The position numbers were made by a program, and so were the translations under genes. Below, piece by piece: positions 7,835 through 16,073 of a stretch of DNA of 64,000 nt; the first letter of the stretch is position 1, and each line of letters starts with the position of its first letter. Source of the stretch: Nonomuraea coxensis DSM 45129. Its GTDB lineage: Bacteria > Actinomycetota > Actinomycetes > Streptosporangiales > Streptosporangiaceae. Location of the stretch: positions 186,001-250,000 of the forward strand of contig NZ_CP068985.1 in NCBI RefSeq assembly GCF_019397265.1, in the 5' to 3' direction. The notes under the pieces were generated by a model. The model ran no database searches. It was not told the DNA's origin and saw only the letters and a program-made list of their open reading frames with translations.

Positions 7835-9016
7835 GTGGACCCTGTGCGAAACCCCTACGCTCCCGGCGCGGGACAGCGTCCCCCGGAGCTCGCCGGCCGT
7901 GACCGAGAGCTGCAGCAGTTCGAGGTCGTGCTCGAACGGGTCGCCCGTGGCCGGCCCGAACGCAGCATGGTCGTCACCGGGCTGCGCGGCGTCGGCAAGA
8001 CCGTGCTGCTCAACACGTTCAAGTCCATGGCCATGCAGCGGCTGTGGGGCACGGGCAAGATCGAGGCCAGGCCCGACCAGTCGATCCGGCGGCCCGTGGC
8101 GGCCGCGCTGCACATGGCCATCCGCGAGCTCGCGCCGCGCCACCGCGCGCCCGAGCGCATCGAGGAGTTCCTCGGGGTGCTCAAGGCGTTCGCGATGCGC
8201 GACCCGTCCGCGGCCAAGGGCACCTCGCACTGGTCGCCCGGGATCGAGGTGCCCGCCAGCCGCGGGCGCGCCGACTCGGGCGACCTGGAGATCGACCTCA
8301 CCGAGCTGTTCGTCGACGCGGCGAGCGTGGCGACCGACCTCGCGGTCGGCATCGCGCTGTTCATCGACGAGATGCAGGACGTCCCGGCGTCCGACGTCTC
8401 GGCGCTCTGCGCGGCCTGCCACGAGCTGTCGCAGTCGGGCGGCCCGCTCATCGTCGTCGGCGCGGGGCTGCCCCACCTGCCGAGCGTGCTGTCGGCCAGC
8501 AAGAGCTACTCCGAGCGGCTCTTCCGCTACGCGCGCATCGACAAGCTCGACCGGGAGGCGGCCGACCTGGCGCTGATCCTGCCCGCCCGCGAGGAGGAGG
8601 TGGAGTTCACCCGCGAGGCCCTCGACGCGCTCTACGAGGCCGCCGACGGCTACCCCTACTTCGTCCAGGCGTACGGCAAGGTCGCCTGGGACCTCGCGCC
8701 GCGCACCCCGATCACGCTCGACGACGTCAAGGTCTCCGCGCCCGAGGCCGAGGAGGAACTCGCGGTCGGCTTCTTCGGCAGCCGCTACGAGCGCGCCACC
8801 CCGGCCGAGCGCGACTACATGCACGCCATGGCGCAGATCGGCGACGAGCCGGTCGCCACCGCCGAGGTCGCCGAGGCTCTCGGCCGCAAGCCGTCCAGTC
8901 TGTCGCCCGCCCGCGACAGCCTGATCAAGAAAGGGCTGATCTACAGCGCCGAACGCGGGCTGATCGCGTTCACGGTGCCGCATTTCGGCAGATTCCTGCG
9001 CGCCCAGCCGGTGTGA
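7835..9016 (+). CDS. AAA-type ATP-binding protein
   Basis: 393 residues from GTG 7835 (MDPVRNPYAPGAGQRPPELAGRDREL). The Walker A motif is GLRGVGKTVLLN and Walker B is ALFIDEMQD; the sensor-like GAGLPHLP and a C-terminal winged-helix segment (ATAEVAEALGRKPSSLSPARDSLIKKGLI) give the STAND/AAA_16 plan common in actinomycetes. Function unknown; ATP-driven switching with DNA contact through the winged helix is possible. ATG 7730 is in frame upstream but the conserved part begins at 7835. Neighbouring genes are not co-oriented. Confidence 0.85.
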   Translation: MDPVRNPYAPGAGQRPPELAGRDRELQQFEVVLERVARGRPERSMVVTGLRGVGKTVLLNTFKSMAMQRLWGTGKIEARPDQSIRRPVAAALHMAIRELAPRHRAPERIEEFLGVLKAFAMRDPSAAKGTSHWSPGIEVPASRGRADSGDLEIDLTELFVDAASVATDLAVGIALFIDEMQDVPASDVSALCAACHELSQSGGPLIVVGAGLPHLPSVLSASKSYSERLFRYARIDKLDREAADLALILPAREEEVEFTREALDALYEAADGYPYFVQAYGKVAWDLAPRTPITLDDVKVSAPEAEEELAVGFFGSRYERATPAERDYMHAMAQIGDEPVATAEVAEALGRKPSSLSPARDSLIKKGLIYSAERGLIAFTVPHFGRFLRAQPV

Positions 9017-9035
9017 GCCGGGCACGCTCCTAGTC

Positions 9036-9079
9036 CTCTATTGGGCTGTCTAGAGGGGAAGCTAGACGGCCCAATAGAG
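9036..9079. terminator. Long inverted repeat between convergent genes
   Basis: Arms of 18 bp (9036-9053 and 9062-9079) match with one mismatch around an 8-bp loop (AGGGGAAG), just after the AAA gene and before the end of the convergent MauE-like gene. No U-run follows, but the stem is long enough for a bidirectional terminator. Ten bases of the left arm (GGCTGTCTAG) recur at 9124-9133. Confidence 0.6.
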
Positions 9080-9134
9080 TCATATCCGCCTGCCCTCGCC
9101 CCCGGAGTCGAGGACAATCTATGGCTGTCTAGCT

Positions 9135-9938
9135 TCAGGCCGATACAGGGCTATAGACCGGCAGAGACGAGCCGCTGTCCTCGCCGCTGACCACCGCCAT
9201 CCGCACCGCAGGCCGCCGCCCGCTGAGATAGACGGCGAACACCACGTCGTCCTGCCGCTCGTTGCGGAAGACGAAGAAACGCCAGCACAGCTCGCGCCAG
9301 CTGTCGTACGGCTCGGCCGAGGTCAGCTCGTGCCGGTGCGCCCGCCAGGGGCCGCTCGCCCGCAGCCGGGCGAGCGTCGCCGACTCGGCGGGGCCGGGAC
9401 GCTGCTCGCAGGGGGCGCGGTAGCGTACGCGGTCGATCAGCTCCTCGATCTCCGGCGACAGCGCGGCGAGCACCAGCACCCCGGCCGCCGTCAGCCACGA
9501 CAGGCCGGTGGCGGCCGTCCAGCCGGACACCGGCGCCCACACCGACACCACGGCCATCCCGGTCAGCACCACCGTCCTCGCGATCGAGCGCAGCCCGACC
9601 GGGGCCGAGCTGACCTCGCCGAAGCAGCCGCAGCCCGCGTCCGGCCGCCGCCTGCGCAGCTCCAGCAGCACGTACGTGGACATCGCGAAGAACGCGACCG
9701 TCCCCCACCGGAAGAACGGATGCGTGCCGAGCGCCAGCCCGGCCGCCAGCACCGCCTCGACGGCCGCGCACAGCAGCAGCGCGGGCCCCTGCAGCCGGCC
9801 GGGCATCAGCACGGCCGGGCCGAGCCGGGACAACGCGCCGGGCTCGCCGCCGGAGCGTACGGTGACGACCTTGGCCACCGTGCCCAGGCCGAGCAGCACG
9901 ACGAGGATCGGCAGCTGTGATTCCAGCACGCGGGTCAC
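9135..9938 (-). CDS. MauE-like membrane protein with thiol motif
   Basis: 267 residues from GTG 9938. Four to five hydrophobic segments (residues ~7-25, 50-70, 75-92, 115-150) surround the CGCFGEVSSAPVG motif typical of the MauE/DoxX-like branch, thought to handle disulphide or quinone redox chemistry. A soluble C-terminal tail of ~90 residues ends at YSPVSA. GTGA overlap with the upstream Cys-rich gene shows the two are co-translated, suggesting that MauE-like helps oxidise or mature that cysteine-rich protein (inference). Confidence 0.8.
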   Translation of the reverse strand: MTRVLESQLPILVVLLGLGTVAKVVTVRSGGEPGALSRLGPAVLMPGRLQGPALLLCAAVEAVLAAGLALGTHPFFRWGTVAFFAMSTYVLLELRRRRPDAGCGCFGEVSSAPVGLRSIARTVVLTGMAVVSVWAPVSGWTAATGLSWLTAAGVLVLAALSPEIEELIDRVRYRAPCEQRPGPAESATLARLRASGPWRAHRHELTSAEPYDSWRELCWRFFVFRNERQDDVVFAVYLSGRRPAVRMAVVSGEDSGSSLPVYSPVSA

Positions 9939-10918
9939 CCCAATCCGATCTGAGCGTTGAAGCAGCCTTTCACCAGATCGCCGCCGAGCTCCACATAGGA
10001 GTACGGCGACAGCTCCGCGATCCGCCCACGCGGCGAGGTGTCGCACTCGACGCAGCGGTCGCAGAACCGCCCCGCCAGGCACCCGCAGGCCACCACGGGG
10101 ACGTTGGCGGCGCGGCCCGAACAGACGTTCCTGATCTGCAGGAGCGAGCCGATCGCGAGGTACGGCAGCCCCGCGCAGGACACCCCGGCGTCCGCGCAGC
10201 CCGTGTCGGAGCGCTCCAGCATCGGGTACGCGGCGCCGCGCTCCTCCTCGTCGAACGTGTCCGACCAGGTCGCGGTGCCGGCGATGCGCTGCTGCACGCC
10301 GGCGTACGCGGGCGGCGGCGACGGCACGGCGCGGGCCGGGTAGGGCGGCTGCGAGGTCGCCGGCAGCAGGGCCTCGCTCGCGCCGTCCCCGCGCAGGCCG
10401 ATCGCGTCGAACAGGTAGCCGGGCTCGAACTTGGGATGCCGCACCTGGAGCCGTCCCGACGCGCGGTAGGGGATGACGACCGTGCGGTGCCCGCGGTGCG
10501 GCCCGCAGTCCAGCTCGACCGTCAGGTCCTTACGTCCGTCGATGGACTGGATCGTCCCGGTGATGCGGGTCGTGTCGGCCCAGATGCGTTCCACGACGCG
10601 GCCCTCGCGCAGGGTGCGCATCATGACCATCGCCCCCACGGGCAGGCTCGCGGGGGCGACGTCGGCGCCGTGCCAGGCCCGTGCCCACGGGGCGATCACC
10701 AGGCGTTCCTGGGCGCCCTCCGGGGTCTCGATGATGATCAAGTGGGGGCTGATGTCGAGGATCTCGCCGGCCACCGCCCGCAACGGCCCGCCCCCGGCTC
10801 CGTCGGGGCCGCCTGACTCGTTCTTCCCGTCCGGCCCCTCCGGGCCCGGGACGCCGGGCTCGCGGCCGAGCGCGGCCGCGGCGAGCACGCGGCGGCGCTC
10901 GACGCTCGGATACCCCAT
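9935..10918 (-). CDS. Cysteine-rich protein with OB-like and RlpA/double-psi barrel-like domains
   Basis: 327 residues. Residues ~45-155 look like tandem small beta-barrels (GEILDISPHLIIIET, then ITGTIQSIDGRKDLTVELD). The C-terminal ~95 residues hold ten cysteines (GCADAGVSC, NVCS, CGC, CDRCVEC, GCF) within a layout close to the RlpA/expansin double-psi barrel: LAIGSLLQIRNVCSG, then RGRIAELSPYSYVELGG. No clear signal peptide, although ERRRVLAAAALG near the start is weakly Tat-like. It is coupled to the MauE-like gene, consistent with disulphide or metal chemistry. Exact function unknown. Confidence 0.7.
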   Translation of the reverse strand: MGYPSVERRRVLAAAALGREPGVPGPEGPDGKNESGGPDGAGGGPLRAVAGEILDISPHLIIIETPEGAQERLVIAPWARAWHGADVAPASLPVGAMVMMRTLREGRVVERIWADTTRITGTIQSIDGRKDLTVELDCGPHRGHRTVVIPYRASGRLQVRHPKFEPGYLFDAIGLRGDGASEALLPATSQPPYPARAVPSPPPAYAGVQQRIAGTATWSDTFDEEERGAAYPMLERSDTGCADAGVSCAGLPYLAIGSLLQIRNVCSGRAANVPVVACGCLAGRFCDRCVECDTSPRGRIAELSPYSYVELGGDLVKGCFNAQIGLG

Positions 10919-11134
10919 CCGCCCTCCCTCGCTCGCCTACTAGGGTCACACGACTCGCGAGCGGATCACGCCTCGTGGCACACAAGGGAGCAAAATACGC
11001 ATCCTCGGGGAAGTGCCCTGACATCCGGCGGTGGAAGGATCGCCACCGACCTGGACGGACCTTTGTCGTCGGCGGACCGAAACCTGAATTGCAGTTCAGC
11101 CCGAAAAGGGCATCCGGCTGCGATTCTGGCCACG

Positions 11135-11635
11135 ATGCAGACCACGGACTGGGAAGAAGAGTTCCGCGAGTACGTCACGACCCGCGGTCCCGCCCTGCTG
11201 CGCGCCGCGAACCAGCTCACCGGGCACCCCCTGGACGCCGAGGACCTGCTGCAGAACGCGCTCACGAAGACGTACCAGGCGTGGGGGCGCATCGAGGACC
11301 GCCGGGCGCTCGACGGGTACGTGCGGCGCGCCATGGTCAACATCAACATCTCCCAGTGGCGGCGGCGCAAGGTGGAGGAGTACCCGTCGGGGGACGAGCT
11401 CCCCGAGGTCGTGGCCGCGTCCGAGGCGGCGCCCAGCGGCGAGGTGCACGAGCGGCTGGAGGAGGCGCTGAGGGAGCTGCCCGAGCGGATGCGGGCGGCG
11501 ATCGTGCTGCGGTACTACGAGGACATGACGGAGCCGGAGATCGCCAGGACGCTGGGGATCAGCGTGGGGACGGTGAAGAGCACGGTGTCACGCGCGATGG
11601 GCAAGCTGCGGACCGCCCTGGGGCTGCCCGGCTAG
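11135..11635 (+). CDS. SigE-family ECF RNA polymerase sigma factor
   Basis: 166 residues. Region 2 is LLRAANQLTGHPLDAEDLLQNALTKTYQAW; region 4 is LRELPERMRAAIVLRYYEDMTEPEIARTLGISVGTVKSTVSRAMGKLR. This matches the short actinomycete SigE/SigM-like ECF subfamily. ATG 11135 begins MQTTDWEEEFREYV; the frame extends upstream without conserved features. No anti-sigma gene is adjacent. Confidence 0.9.
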   Translation: MQTTDWEEEFREYVTTRGPALLRAANQLTGHPLDAEDLLQNALTKTYQAWGRIEDRRALDGYVRRAMVNINISQWRRRKVEEYPSGDELPEVVAASEAAPSGEVHERLEEALRELPERMRAAIVLRYYEDMTEPEIARTLGISVGTVKSTVSRAMGKLRTALGLPG

Positions 11636-11689
11636 TGCCCTGGGCGCTCGCGGACGCGGCTCAGGGCGCGGTCGGGACGGCGGCGCGGT

Positions 11690-12235
11690 TCATGGCGCGG
11701 TCGGGACGGCGGCGTCCGCGCATCCGGCGGGATCGGAGGCGGGATCGGAGGCGGCGTCCGGGATGGGATCGGCGCCGGCGGTGGCGCAGGGCCGGACCAC
11801 GTCCCTGATCTTCCTCAGGCTGGCCAGGAAGGCCGCCAGCTCCTCGTCCGGCAGCAGCCTCGTGAAGGTCCTGTCGATGTCCTGGAGGTGCTCGGGCAGC
11901 ACCGACTCCAGCCGCTCCCGCCCGGCCGGCGTCAGGACCGCGTAGGAGGCGCGCCGGTCGCTGGCGCACGCCTGCCGCGCCGCCAGCCCTTCGCGTTCGA
12001 GCCGGTCGACGACGCGGGTCACCCCGCTGGTCGACAGCCCGGTCTGCGCGGCGAGATCGCTCATCCGCAGCCGCTGCTCGGGGGAACGTGCCAAGCGGAT
12101 GACGGTCTCGAAGTCGATCTCCGACAGGCCCGCGCGCGCCAGCGCGGGATGCAGCCGCGCCATGATGCCGGCGTGCACCTCGGCCAGCAGGCCCAGGGCC
12201 GTGAGCCGGGAATCCTGGTAGTTCATCACGCTCAT
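11690..12235 (-). CDS. MarR-family transcriptional regulator
   Basis: 181 residues with winged helix LRMSDLAAQTGLSTSGVTRVVDRLEREGLAARQACASDRRASYAVLTPAGRERL, including the DRR wing signature. The last ~35 residues are a low-complexity Pro/Ala/Asp tail. Divergent from the YceI gene about 100 bp away, so YceI is the likely target and autoregulation is probable. A TATC-N9-GATA element (12235-12251) overlaps its own start codon. Confidence 0.9.
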   Translation of the reverse strand: MSVMNYQDSRLTALGLLAEVHAGIMARLHPALARAGLSEIDFETVIRLARSPEQRLRMSDLAAQTGLSTSGVTRVVDRLEREGLAARQACASDRRASYAVLTPAGRERLESVLPEHLQDIDRTFTRLLPDEELAAFLASLRKIRDVVRPCATAGADPIPDAASDPASDPAGCADAAVPTAP

Positions 12236-12271
12236 ATCATAGACGACGATAGTTGACGTGTGGAATATTCC
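12235..12271. promoter_or_regulatory. MarR-YceI divergent control region
   Basis: Contains TATCATAGACGACGATA (12235-12251, ends inverted), a -35-like TTGACG, and the 10-bp palindrome GGAATATTCC (12262-12271). Placed between the divergent MarR and YceI genes; it is the obvious place for a MarR operator, although no element is a perfect long palindrome. Confidence 0.35.
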
Positions 12272-12334
12272 TCATGTAGAAAGTTGTTGAGGAAGACAAC
12301 CGCACCGCAGCGTCATCGTCACGAGGAGAACCCC

Positions 12335-12898
12335 ATGAGCACTCGTACCTGGGAGAGCCTGACCATTCCCGCCGCCGGCACGTACAACCTCGACGTCGCC
12401 CACACGCGCATCGGCTTCGTCGTCAAGCACATGATGGTCAGCAAGGTCCGCGGACACTTCAACACCTTCAACGGCTCGGTCACCATCGCCGAGAACCCGC
12501 TCGAGTCCGCCGCCGAGCTCACCATCAAGACCGAGAGCATCGACACCGGCGCGCCCGACCGCGACGGCCACCTCCGCAGCGACGACTTCCTCGCCGCCGA
12601 CAAGTTCCCGGAGATCACCTTCAGGAGCACCCGCGTGGTCGGCCACTCGGGCGACGAGTTCACCGTCGTCGGCGACCTGACCATCCGCGACGTCACCAAG
12701 GAGGTCGAGCTCACCGTCGAGTACGGCGGCGCCGGCACCAACCCCTGGGGTGCGGCCGTGTGGGGCTTCTCGATCAGCACCGAGTTCGACCGCGAGGACT
12801 TCGGCCTGACCTGGAACCAGGCCCTGGAGACGGGCGGCGTCCTGGTCGGCAAGAAGGTCAAGATCGAGATCGAGGGCGAGGCCAACCCGGCCGCTTGA
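12335..12898 (+). CDS. YceI-family polyisoprenoid-binding protein
   Basis: 187 residues. The lipocalin-like YceI domain shows AAGTYNLDVAHTRIGFVVKHMMVSKVRGHF, then FPEITFRSTRV, GDLTIRDVTKEVELTVEY and FGLTWNQALETGGVLVGKKVKIEIEGEA. No signal peptide, so it is the cytoplasmic actinomycete form. ATG 12335 follows AGGAGA at proper spacing. Isoprenoid binding is known for the family; its role here is unknown. Confidence 0.95.
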   Translation: MSTRTWESLTIPAAGTYNLDVAHTRIGFVVKHMMVSKVRGHFNTFNGSVTIAENPLESAAELTIKTESIDTGAPDRDGHLRSDDFLAADKFPEITFRSTRVVGHSGDEFTVVGDLTIRDVTKEVELTVEYGGAGTNPWGAAVWGFSISTEFDREDFGLTWNQALETGGVLVGKKVKIEIEGEANPAA

Positions 12899-12916
12899 TT
12901 CCGCGATCGCGTAGGG

Positions 12917-12992
12917 TTATCCACAGCCCCGAAGCCCGCCCACGCTCCGGGCGGGCTTCATCCACAGCCAGTTACCCACAGGCTGTTGATAA
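12917..12992. promoter_or_regulatory. Cluster of four DnaA-box-like 9-mers
   Basis: TTATCCACA (12917-12925, perfect consensus), TCATCCACA (12958-12966), TTACCCACA (12972-12980) and, on the minus strand, TTATCAACA (12984-12992) lie within 76 bp between YceI and tRNA-Ser. Each of the last three differs by one base. No dnaA, dnaN or gyr genes are nearby, so this is not the chromosomal origin; it may be a DnaA-titrating cluster. Confidence 0.55.
12929..12959 (+). terminator. Hairpin terminator after YceI
   Basis: GAAGCCCGCCC and GGGCGGGCTTC form an 11-bp stem with a 7-nt loop, 30 bp after the YceI stop. It sits inside the DnaA-box cluster. Confidence 0.7.
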
Positions 12993-13073
12993 CTCTTGGT
13001 GAAGGCGGGCGCGGATTCGCTTTGCCGCCTCGCCAGAAGGCCGGTACTCTGTGCTGAGCCGCACCGGCTACCA

Positions 13074-13163
13074 GGAGGATTCGCCTAGTCAGGTCTATGG
13101 CGCCGCACTGCTAATGCGGTTTGGGTTTAACGCCCATCCGGGGTTCAAATCCCCGATCCTCCG
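13074..13163 (+). tRNA. tRNA-Ser (anticodon GCT)
   Basis: 90-nt class II tRNA with acceptor stem GGAGGAT/ATCCTCC, anticodon loop CTGCTAA (anticodon GCT), the long variable arm of serine tRNAs, T loop TTCAAAT and discriminator G. CCA is not encoded. An integrase relic on the opposite strand abuts its 3' end, marking it as an integration site. Confidence 0.95.
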
Positions 13164-13171
13164 CAGGTGAG

Positions 13172-13208
13172 AGGCCCTCTTCCCGAGCGCGGGAAGAGGG
13201 CCTTTTTT
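13172..13208 (+). terminator. Strong intrinsic terminator after tRNA-Ser
   Basis: GGCCCTCTTCCC (13173-13184) pairs with GGGAAGAGGGCC (13191-13202) over a 6-nt loop, followed by a run of T residues to 13208. One of the clearest intrinsic terminators in the window. Confidence 0.9.
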
Positions 13209-13218
13209 GATCCCTGTG

Positions 13219-13450
13219 GACACCTTGCTCGGTCACCAGCGTCGCAGCGAGGTGCCTCGCATCGTGAACCCGTCCGTCCCGGACGCCGGCCTGCTTGAGG
13301 ACGGCCTTCCACTGCTCCCAGTCCTCCGTACGTTCGATCGGGCCGCCGAGCGTCGTCGCGAAGACCAGATCGCCAACGGTCCCTTTGCCCGCGTTCTTCG
13401 GCCGCTTGGACCTTCTTGTGGGCCCGTAGGAGAGCCAGGAGCGCGGGAAG
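13219..13450 (-). pseudogene. Frameshifted integrase C-terminal fragment at tRNA-Ser
   Basis: Two frames together give a tyrosine-recombinase C-terminal half. The first is LPALLALLRAHKKVQAAEER (13450-13382). After a shift near a CAAAGGGA stretch it continues as GDLVFATTLGGPIERTEDW..AVLKQAGVRDGRVHDARHLAATLVTEQGV (13374-13219), including the catalytic HDARH box. The segment with the catalytic tyrosine is not recognisable; the frame runs on into the tRNA. A closely similar broken copy lies at 22.5 kb. Confidence 0.75.
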
Positions 13451-13484
13451 ACACTGGAGGGCCGGCGTGGGCCGGACTTGGCGA

Positions 13485-14306
13485 TCAGGGAAGCGAGAGT
13501 GTGACCACGGTGGCGTCGTCGAAGGTCTTGCCTCGCGGCCATCGGGATCCACCGGGGTCGCTGTGCTCGGCCTCGCGTACGCGGCTGATCAACGCCTCCG
13601 GGCCCTCCTGGTCGAGCAGGTTGAGGGCTTGTCGCCAGGTGGCGAGGTGGAAGCGATCGACGAGGCGGGATGCGCCGTCGCTCAGGAGGACGACCGTGCG
13701 GACCGACTCCCTTGGAACCGTCCCCGTAAGGGCCTGGTCGGCGGCGAGCGGGTCGGTGGCCGCGACCCAGAAACCGCCGTCGCGGTTGCGGTGCGCACGC
13801 AACGCCTCTACGTAGTCGCGGTGGGCCGCCTGGTGTTGGGGGCTGCCCGAGTCGAGAGCGTCCATCGCGCTGCGGTAGCGAGCACCGACCTGCGCTTCGC
13901 GATCATCGTAGATGACCATCGGTTCTGCGCTGTCGCCTGTGTCGAGGACCAGGCTGGAGTCCGCCAGGACGAGCCATTCGAGGGCGTCGTCCGTACGCCG
14001 GAGCATCACCACGGTCGCCGAGGGCGAACCGGGGTGACCGAGGTCGCAGGTGTCCTCGTGCAGGCCAGCCATAGCTTTGATCTCGCCTGCCAGCAGCTCG
14101 GGCAGGGTCTCGTGCTTCTGCGTCATGACGGCCAGCAACGAGGAGCCCAGCGTGCGAGCGAACCAGGCGACCCCATGTGAGCAGCCGGACTCAGAGCCCG
14201 CGGGCGTGCCGGCCCCGTCGAGGAGGACCGCCGCGTCTGCGCTCACCGCGGCGAAATCCTCGTTGGGACGTCCCGGAGCCGCTTCGGTGGCCAGCGCGAC
14301 GCGCAT
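13485..14306 (-). CDS. PP2C-type protein phosphatase
   Basis: 273 residues starting MRVALATEAAPGRPNEDFAAV. The metal-binding PP2C motifs are all visible: NED near the start, LLDGAG, VLLSDGASRLVD and a terminal FDDATVV. It should therefore be an active Mn/Mg-dependent Ser/Thr phosphatase. ATG 14306 follows AGGAGGGG and lies 2 nt after the stop of the HTH gene, so the two are coupled. No kinase gene is next to it. Its 3' end runs up to the integrase relic. Confidence 0.8.
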   Translation of the reverse strand: MRVALATEAAPGRPNEDFAAVSADAAVLLDGAGTPAGSESGCSHGVAWFARTLGSSLLAVMTQKHETLPELLAGEIKAMAGLHEDTCDLGHPGSPSATVVMLRRTDDALEWLVLADSSLVLDTGDSAEPMVIYDDREAQVGARYRSAMDALDSGSPQHQAAHRDYVEALRAHRNRDGGFWVAATDPLAADQALTGTVPRESVRTVVLLSDGASRLVDRFHLATWRQALNLLDQEGPEALISRVREAEHSDPGGSRWPRGKTFDDATVVTLSLP

Positions 14307-14308
14307 GC

Positions 14309-15166
14309 TCACCCCTCCTCGTGCCGGTAGAGCGGACTGGCAAGCTCGACCTTCACGGGTTCCCCGCTCTCCGGCTCGTACTCCGTGGACACGACAGTCG
14401 AGAACGGCTTGTCCGCCACCTGGCCCCACAGGGCCGCCAGCTCGGTTTGCAGCAGCCGGACCACGCCGAGCGTCCCTTGGGGGTGGATGCCAGTGAAGAC
14501 CAGGACGTGGCCCGCCCCATCGGGGCGGGGAAGCCGTCCGAGATAGGCGTAGTCGATCGGCCGCGCGGGCTCGTCATCGGAGCCCGACCGGTAGCGTTCA
14601 TCGGTCCGGGTGTCGTGAAGCGTCCACACGTCCTGCTTCACCCACTCCAGCACCGGGTCCCTCTCGTACAGCTCGCCCATGACCGTCGAGAGCCGTGGCC
14701 CGCAGATCACCACGAGGTTGGGCCGATTCAGGTTGACGTCGCCACCGAGGGGGACGTGCTCCAGCTCCACGGCCAGGTCAAACCCACGCGCGAGATCTTC
14801 CAGTCGCTTCGCCGCCGCGACATCCTCCACAGCGACGACAGGGCGTGCTTGCCGGGCTTCCCGCTTCAGAGGCGTGATCAGCGTGATCGTCCCCTGGCCG
14901 AAGAAGGCTCCTTCGGGGGCCGGACCGGTGTGGCGGATCTGGTGGATGCGACCGCGGGTGAGGCCGGCTTCCTTGGCGATCTGGGCGTACGACATGCCCT
15001 GCGCGTGCAGTTCTTGGATGACCCGCCGGCGAAGACGTGACAGCTCGGTCACCTCCTGCTGCGCGGCGTTCAGGCGCTCGGTGGCAACCCGGAGCAGTTG
15101 ATACGGATCTTCGATCGCTGCGATCCGCTCCACGTCGTTCGATGGCAATGGTCCCCCTTGGATCAT
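14309..15166 (-). CDS. Sigma-like HTH protein with C-terminal alpha/beta sensor-like domain
   Basis: 285 residues from ATG 15166 (MIQGGPLPSNDVERIAAIEDPYQLL). Residues ~25-75 form a coiled coil plus a sigma-region-4-like HTH (RRRVIQELHAQGMSYAQIAKEAGLTRGRIHQIR). Residues ~85-280 form an alpha/beta domain with PVVAVEDV, LVVICGPRLSTVMGELYERDP, YAYLGRLPRPDGAGHVLVFTGIHPQGT and SPLYRHEE. The VVICGPR loop looks like a nucleotide- or ligand-binding site, but I cannot assign the domain to a named family. It is translationally linked to a PP2C phosphatase, suggesting a signalling or defence-type pair. Confidence 0.75.
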   Translation of the reverse strand: MIQGGPLPSNDVERIAAIEDPYQLLRVATERLNAAQQEVTELSRLRRRVIQELHAQGMSYAQIAKEAGLTRGRIHQIRHTGPAPEGAFFGQGTITLITPLKREARQARPVVAVEDVAAAKRLEDLARGFDLAVELEHVPLGGDVNLNRPNLVVICGPRLSTVMGELYERDPVLEWVKQDVWTLHDTRTDERYRSGSDDEPARPIDYAYLGRLPRPDGAGHVLVFTGIHPQGTLGVVRLLQTELAALWGQVADKPFSTVVSTEYEPESGEPVKVELASPLYRHEEG

Positions 15167-15294
15167 TGCCGATGAGTCTAGGCCCCTAGACAGAATGCCG
15201 TCTATCCCCCTTGACGGTATGCATTCGAGCGCTTCGCCGGTTTTTGGATCTACTGCCCGAATTGCTGAACGCCGCCGAGGAACCCCGCGCGGAC

Positions 15295-15564
15295 TCACCG
15301 AGCAAGCCCTGACAACAGAGCCTGCCACAGCTTGTACGCCTCCGAGGGCCGCATCCGGAACGTGTCCGACACCTGCCACCCGGTGCCGGCCTGCACGTAC
15401 CGCCTGATGAACCCCTGCCCAGCAGCCTCGCGCAACTCGTACACGATCGGCCGACAATCACACGTCCATCCCACGACTCTCTGCCTGCCGTCGCGGCGAG
15501 GCGCTCGCCATTCGAGGAACGCACAGGAGGGTCGCGGCGGTGCGACGTGGGGCGAGAGGCACAT
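15295..15564 (-). CDS. Small conserved actinomycete protein (CDCRP motif)
   Basis: 89 residues with EWRAPRRDGRQRVVGWTCDCRPIVYELREAAGQGFIRRY, then SEAYKLWQALLSGLAR. Small proteins of this appearance occur beside HATPase and XRE genes in Streptosporangiales (from memory, not verified). The CDC pair could bind metal. Its ATG overlaps the stop of the HATPase gene (TGATG), so it is translationally coupled. Confidence 0.65.
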   Translation of the reverse strand: MCLSPHVAPPRPSCAFLEWRAPRRDGRQRVVGWTCDCRPIVYELREAAGQGFIRRYVQAGTGWQVSDTFRMRPSEAYKLWQALLSGLAR

Positions 15565-15974
15565 CAGCAGTCCTGTCGCTGCGCGCGAGACGCGTCGTTC
15601 AACGAAGCCCAGACGGTCCGGCCTCTGTGGTCACCCAGCACGCCCCACTCGGCCGCCATCTCGGACACGATCCGCAGCCCGCGCCCGCCTTCAAGGTCGG
15701 GATACTCGGGGAAGATCCGTGGCCTACCCGGGCCTCCTTCGTCCAAGACGGCGATCCACAAGCGCCCGACATCGCCGCGAATGGTCACGAGAAAGCGACC
15801 GCCGAACCGTCCACTCGCCGAGTGCCGTATCGCGTTCGTTGCCAGCTCACTCACGATCAGCTCGGCCGTCGCGACGTCAGGCCAGCCCTTGAGGAACGTG
15901 GTGACGAAGCGCCGGGCTTCGGTGATCGAGACGGTGGACCCGAGGAAGTAGCGAGAGATGCACCAAGCCGACAC
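15564..15974 (-). CDS. Anti-sigma-like ATP-binding protein (RsbW-type HATPase)
   Basis: 136 residues from GTG 15974, with AGGAG 6 nt upstream. The HATPase_c_2 domain has the N-box ATAELIVSELATNAIRHSASG and the lid region LDEGGPGRPRIFPEYPDLEGGRGLRIVSEMAAEWGV. Such short kinases bind sigma or anti-anti-sigma partners, and in actinomycetes they are often paired with XRE-DUF5753 genes, as here. Confidence 0.85.
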   Translation of the reverse strand: MSAWCISRYFLGSTVSITEARRFVTTFLKGWPDVATAELIVSELATNAIRHSASGRFGGRFLVTIRGDVGRLWIAVLDEGGPGRPRIFPEYPDLEGGRGLRIVSEMAAEWGVLGDHRGRTVWASLNDASRAQRQDC

Positions 15975-16073
15975 GGGAAACTCCTGGTGTCTAGGGGACT
16001 ATACGCCGCCGAGCACCAAGCGTATGAGCAGCATTGCAGCAAGCTCAAGGTATTCCACGTATAAATACGTGCT

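Noticed and set aside
12917..12992. Chromosomal origin oriC
   Set aside because: Only four boxes and no dnaA, dnaN, recF or gyr genes nearby; treated as a DnaA-box cluster.
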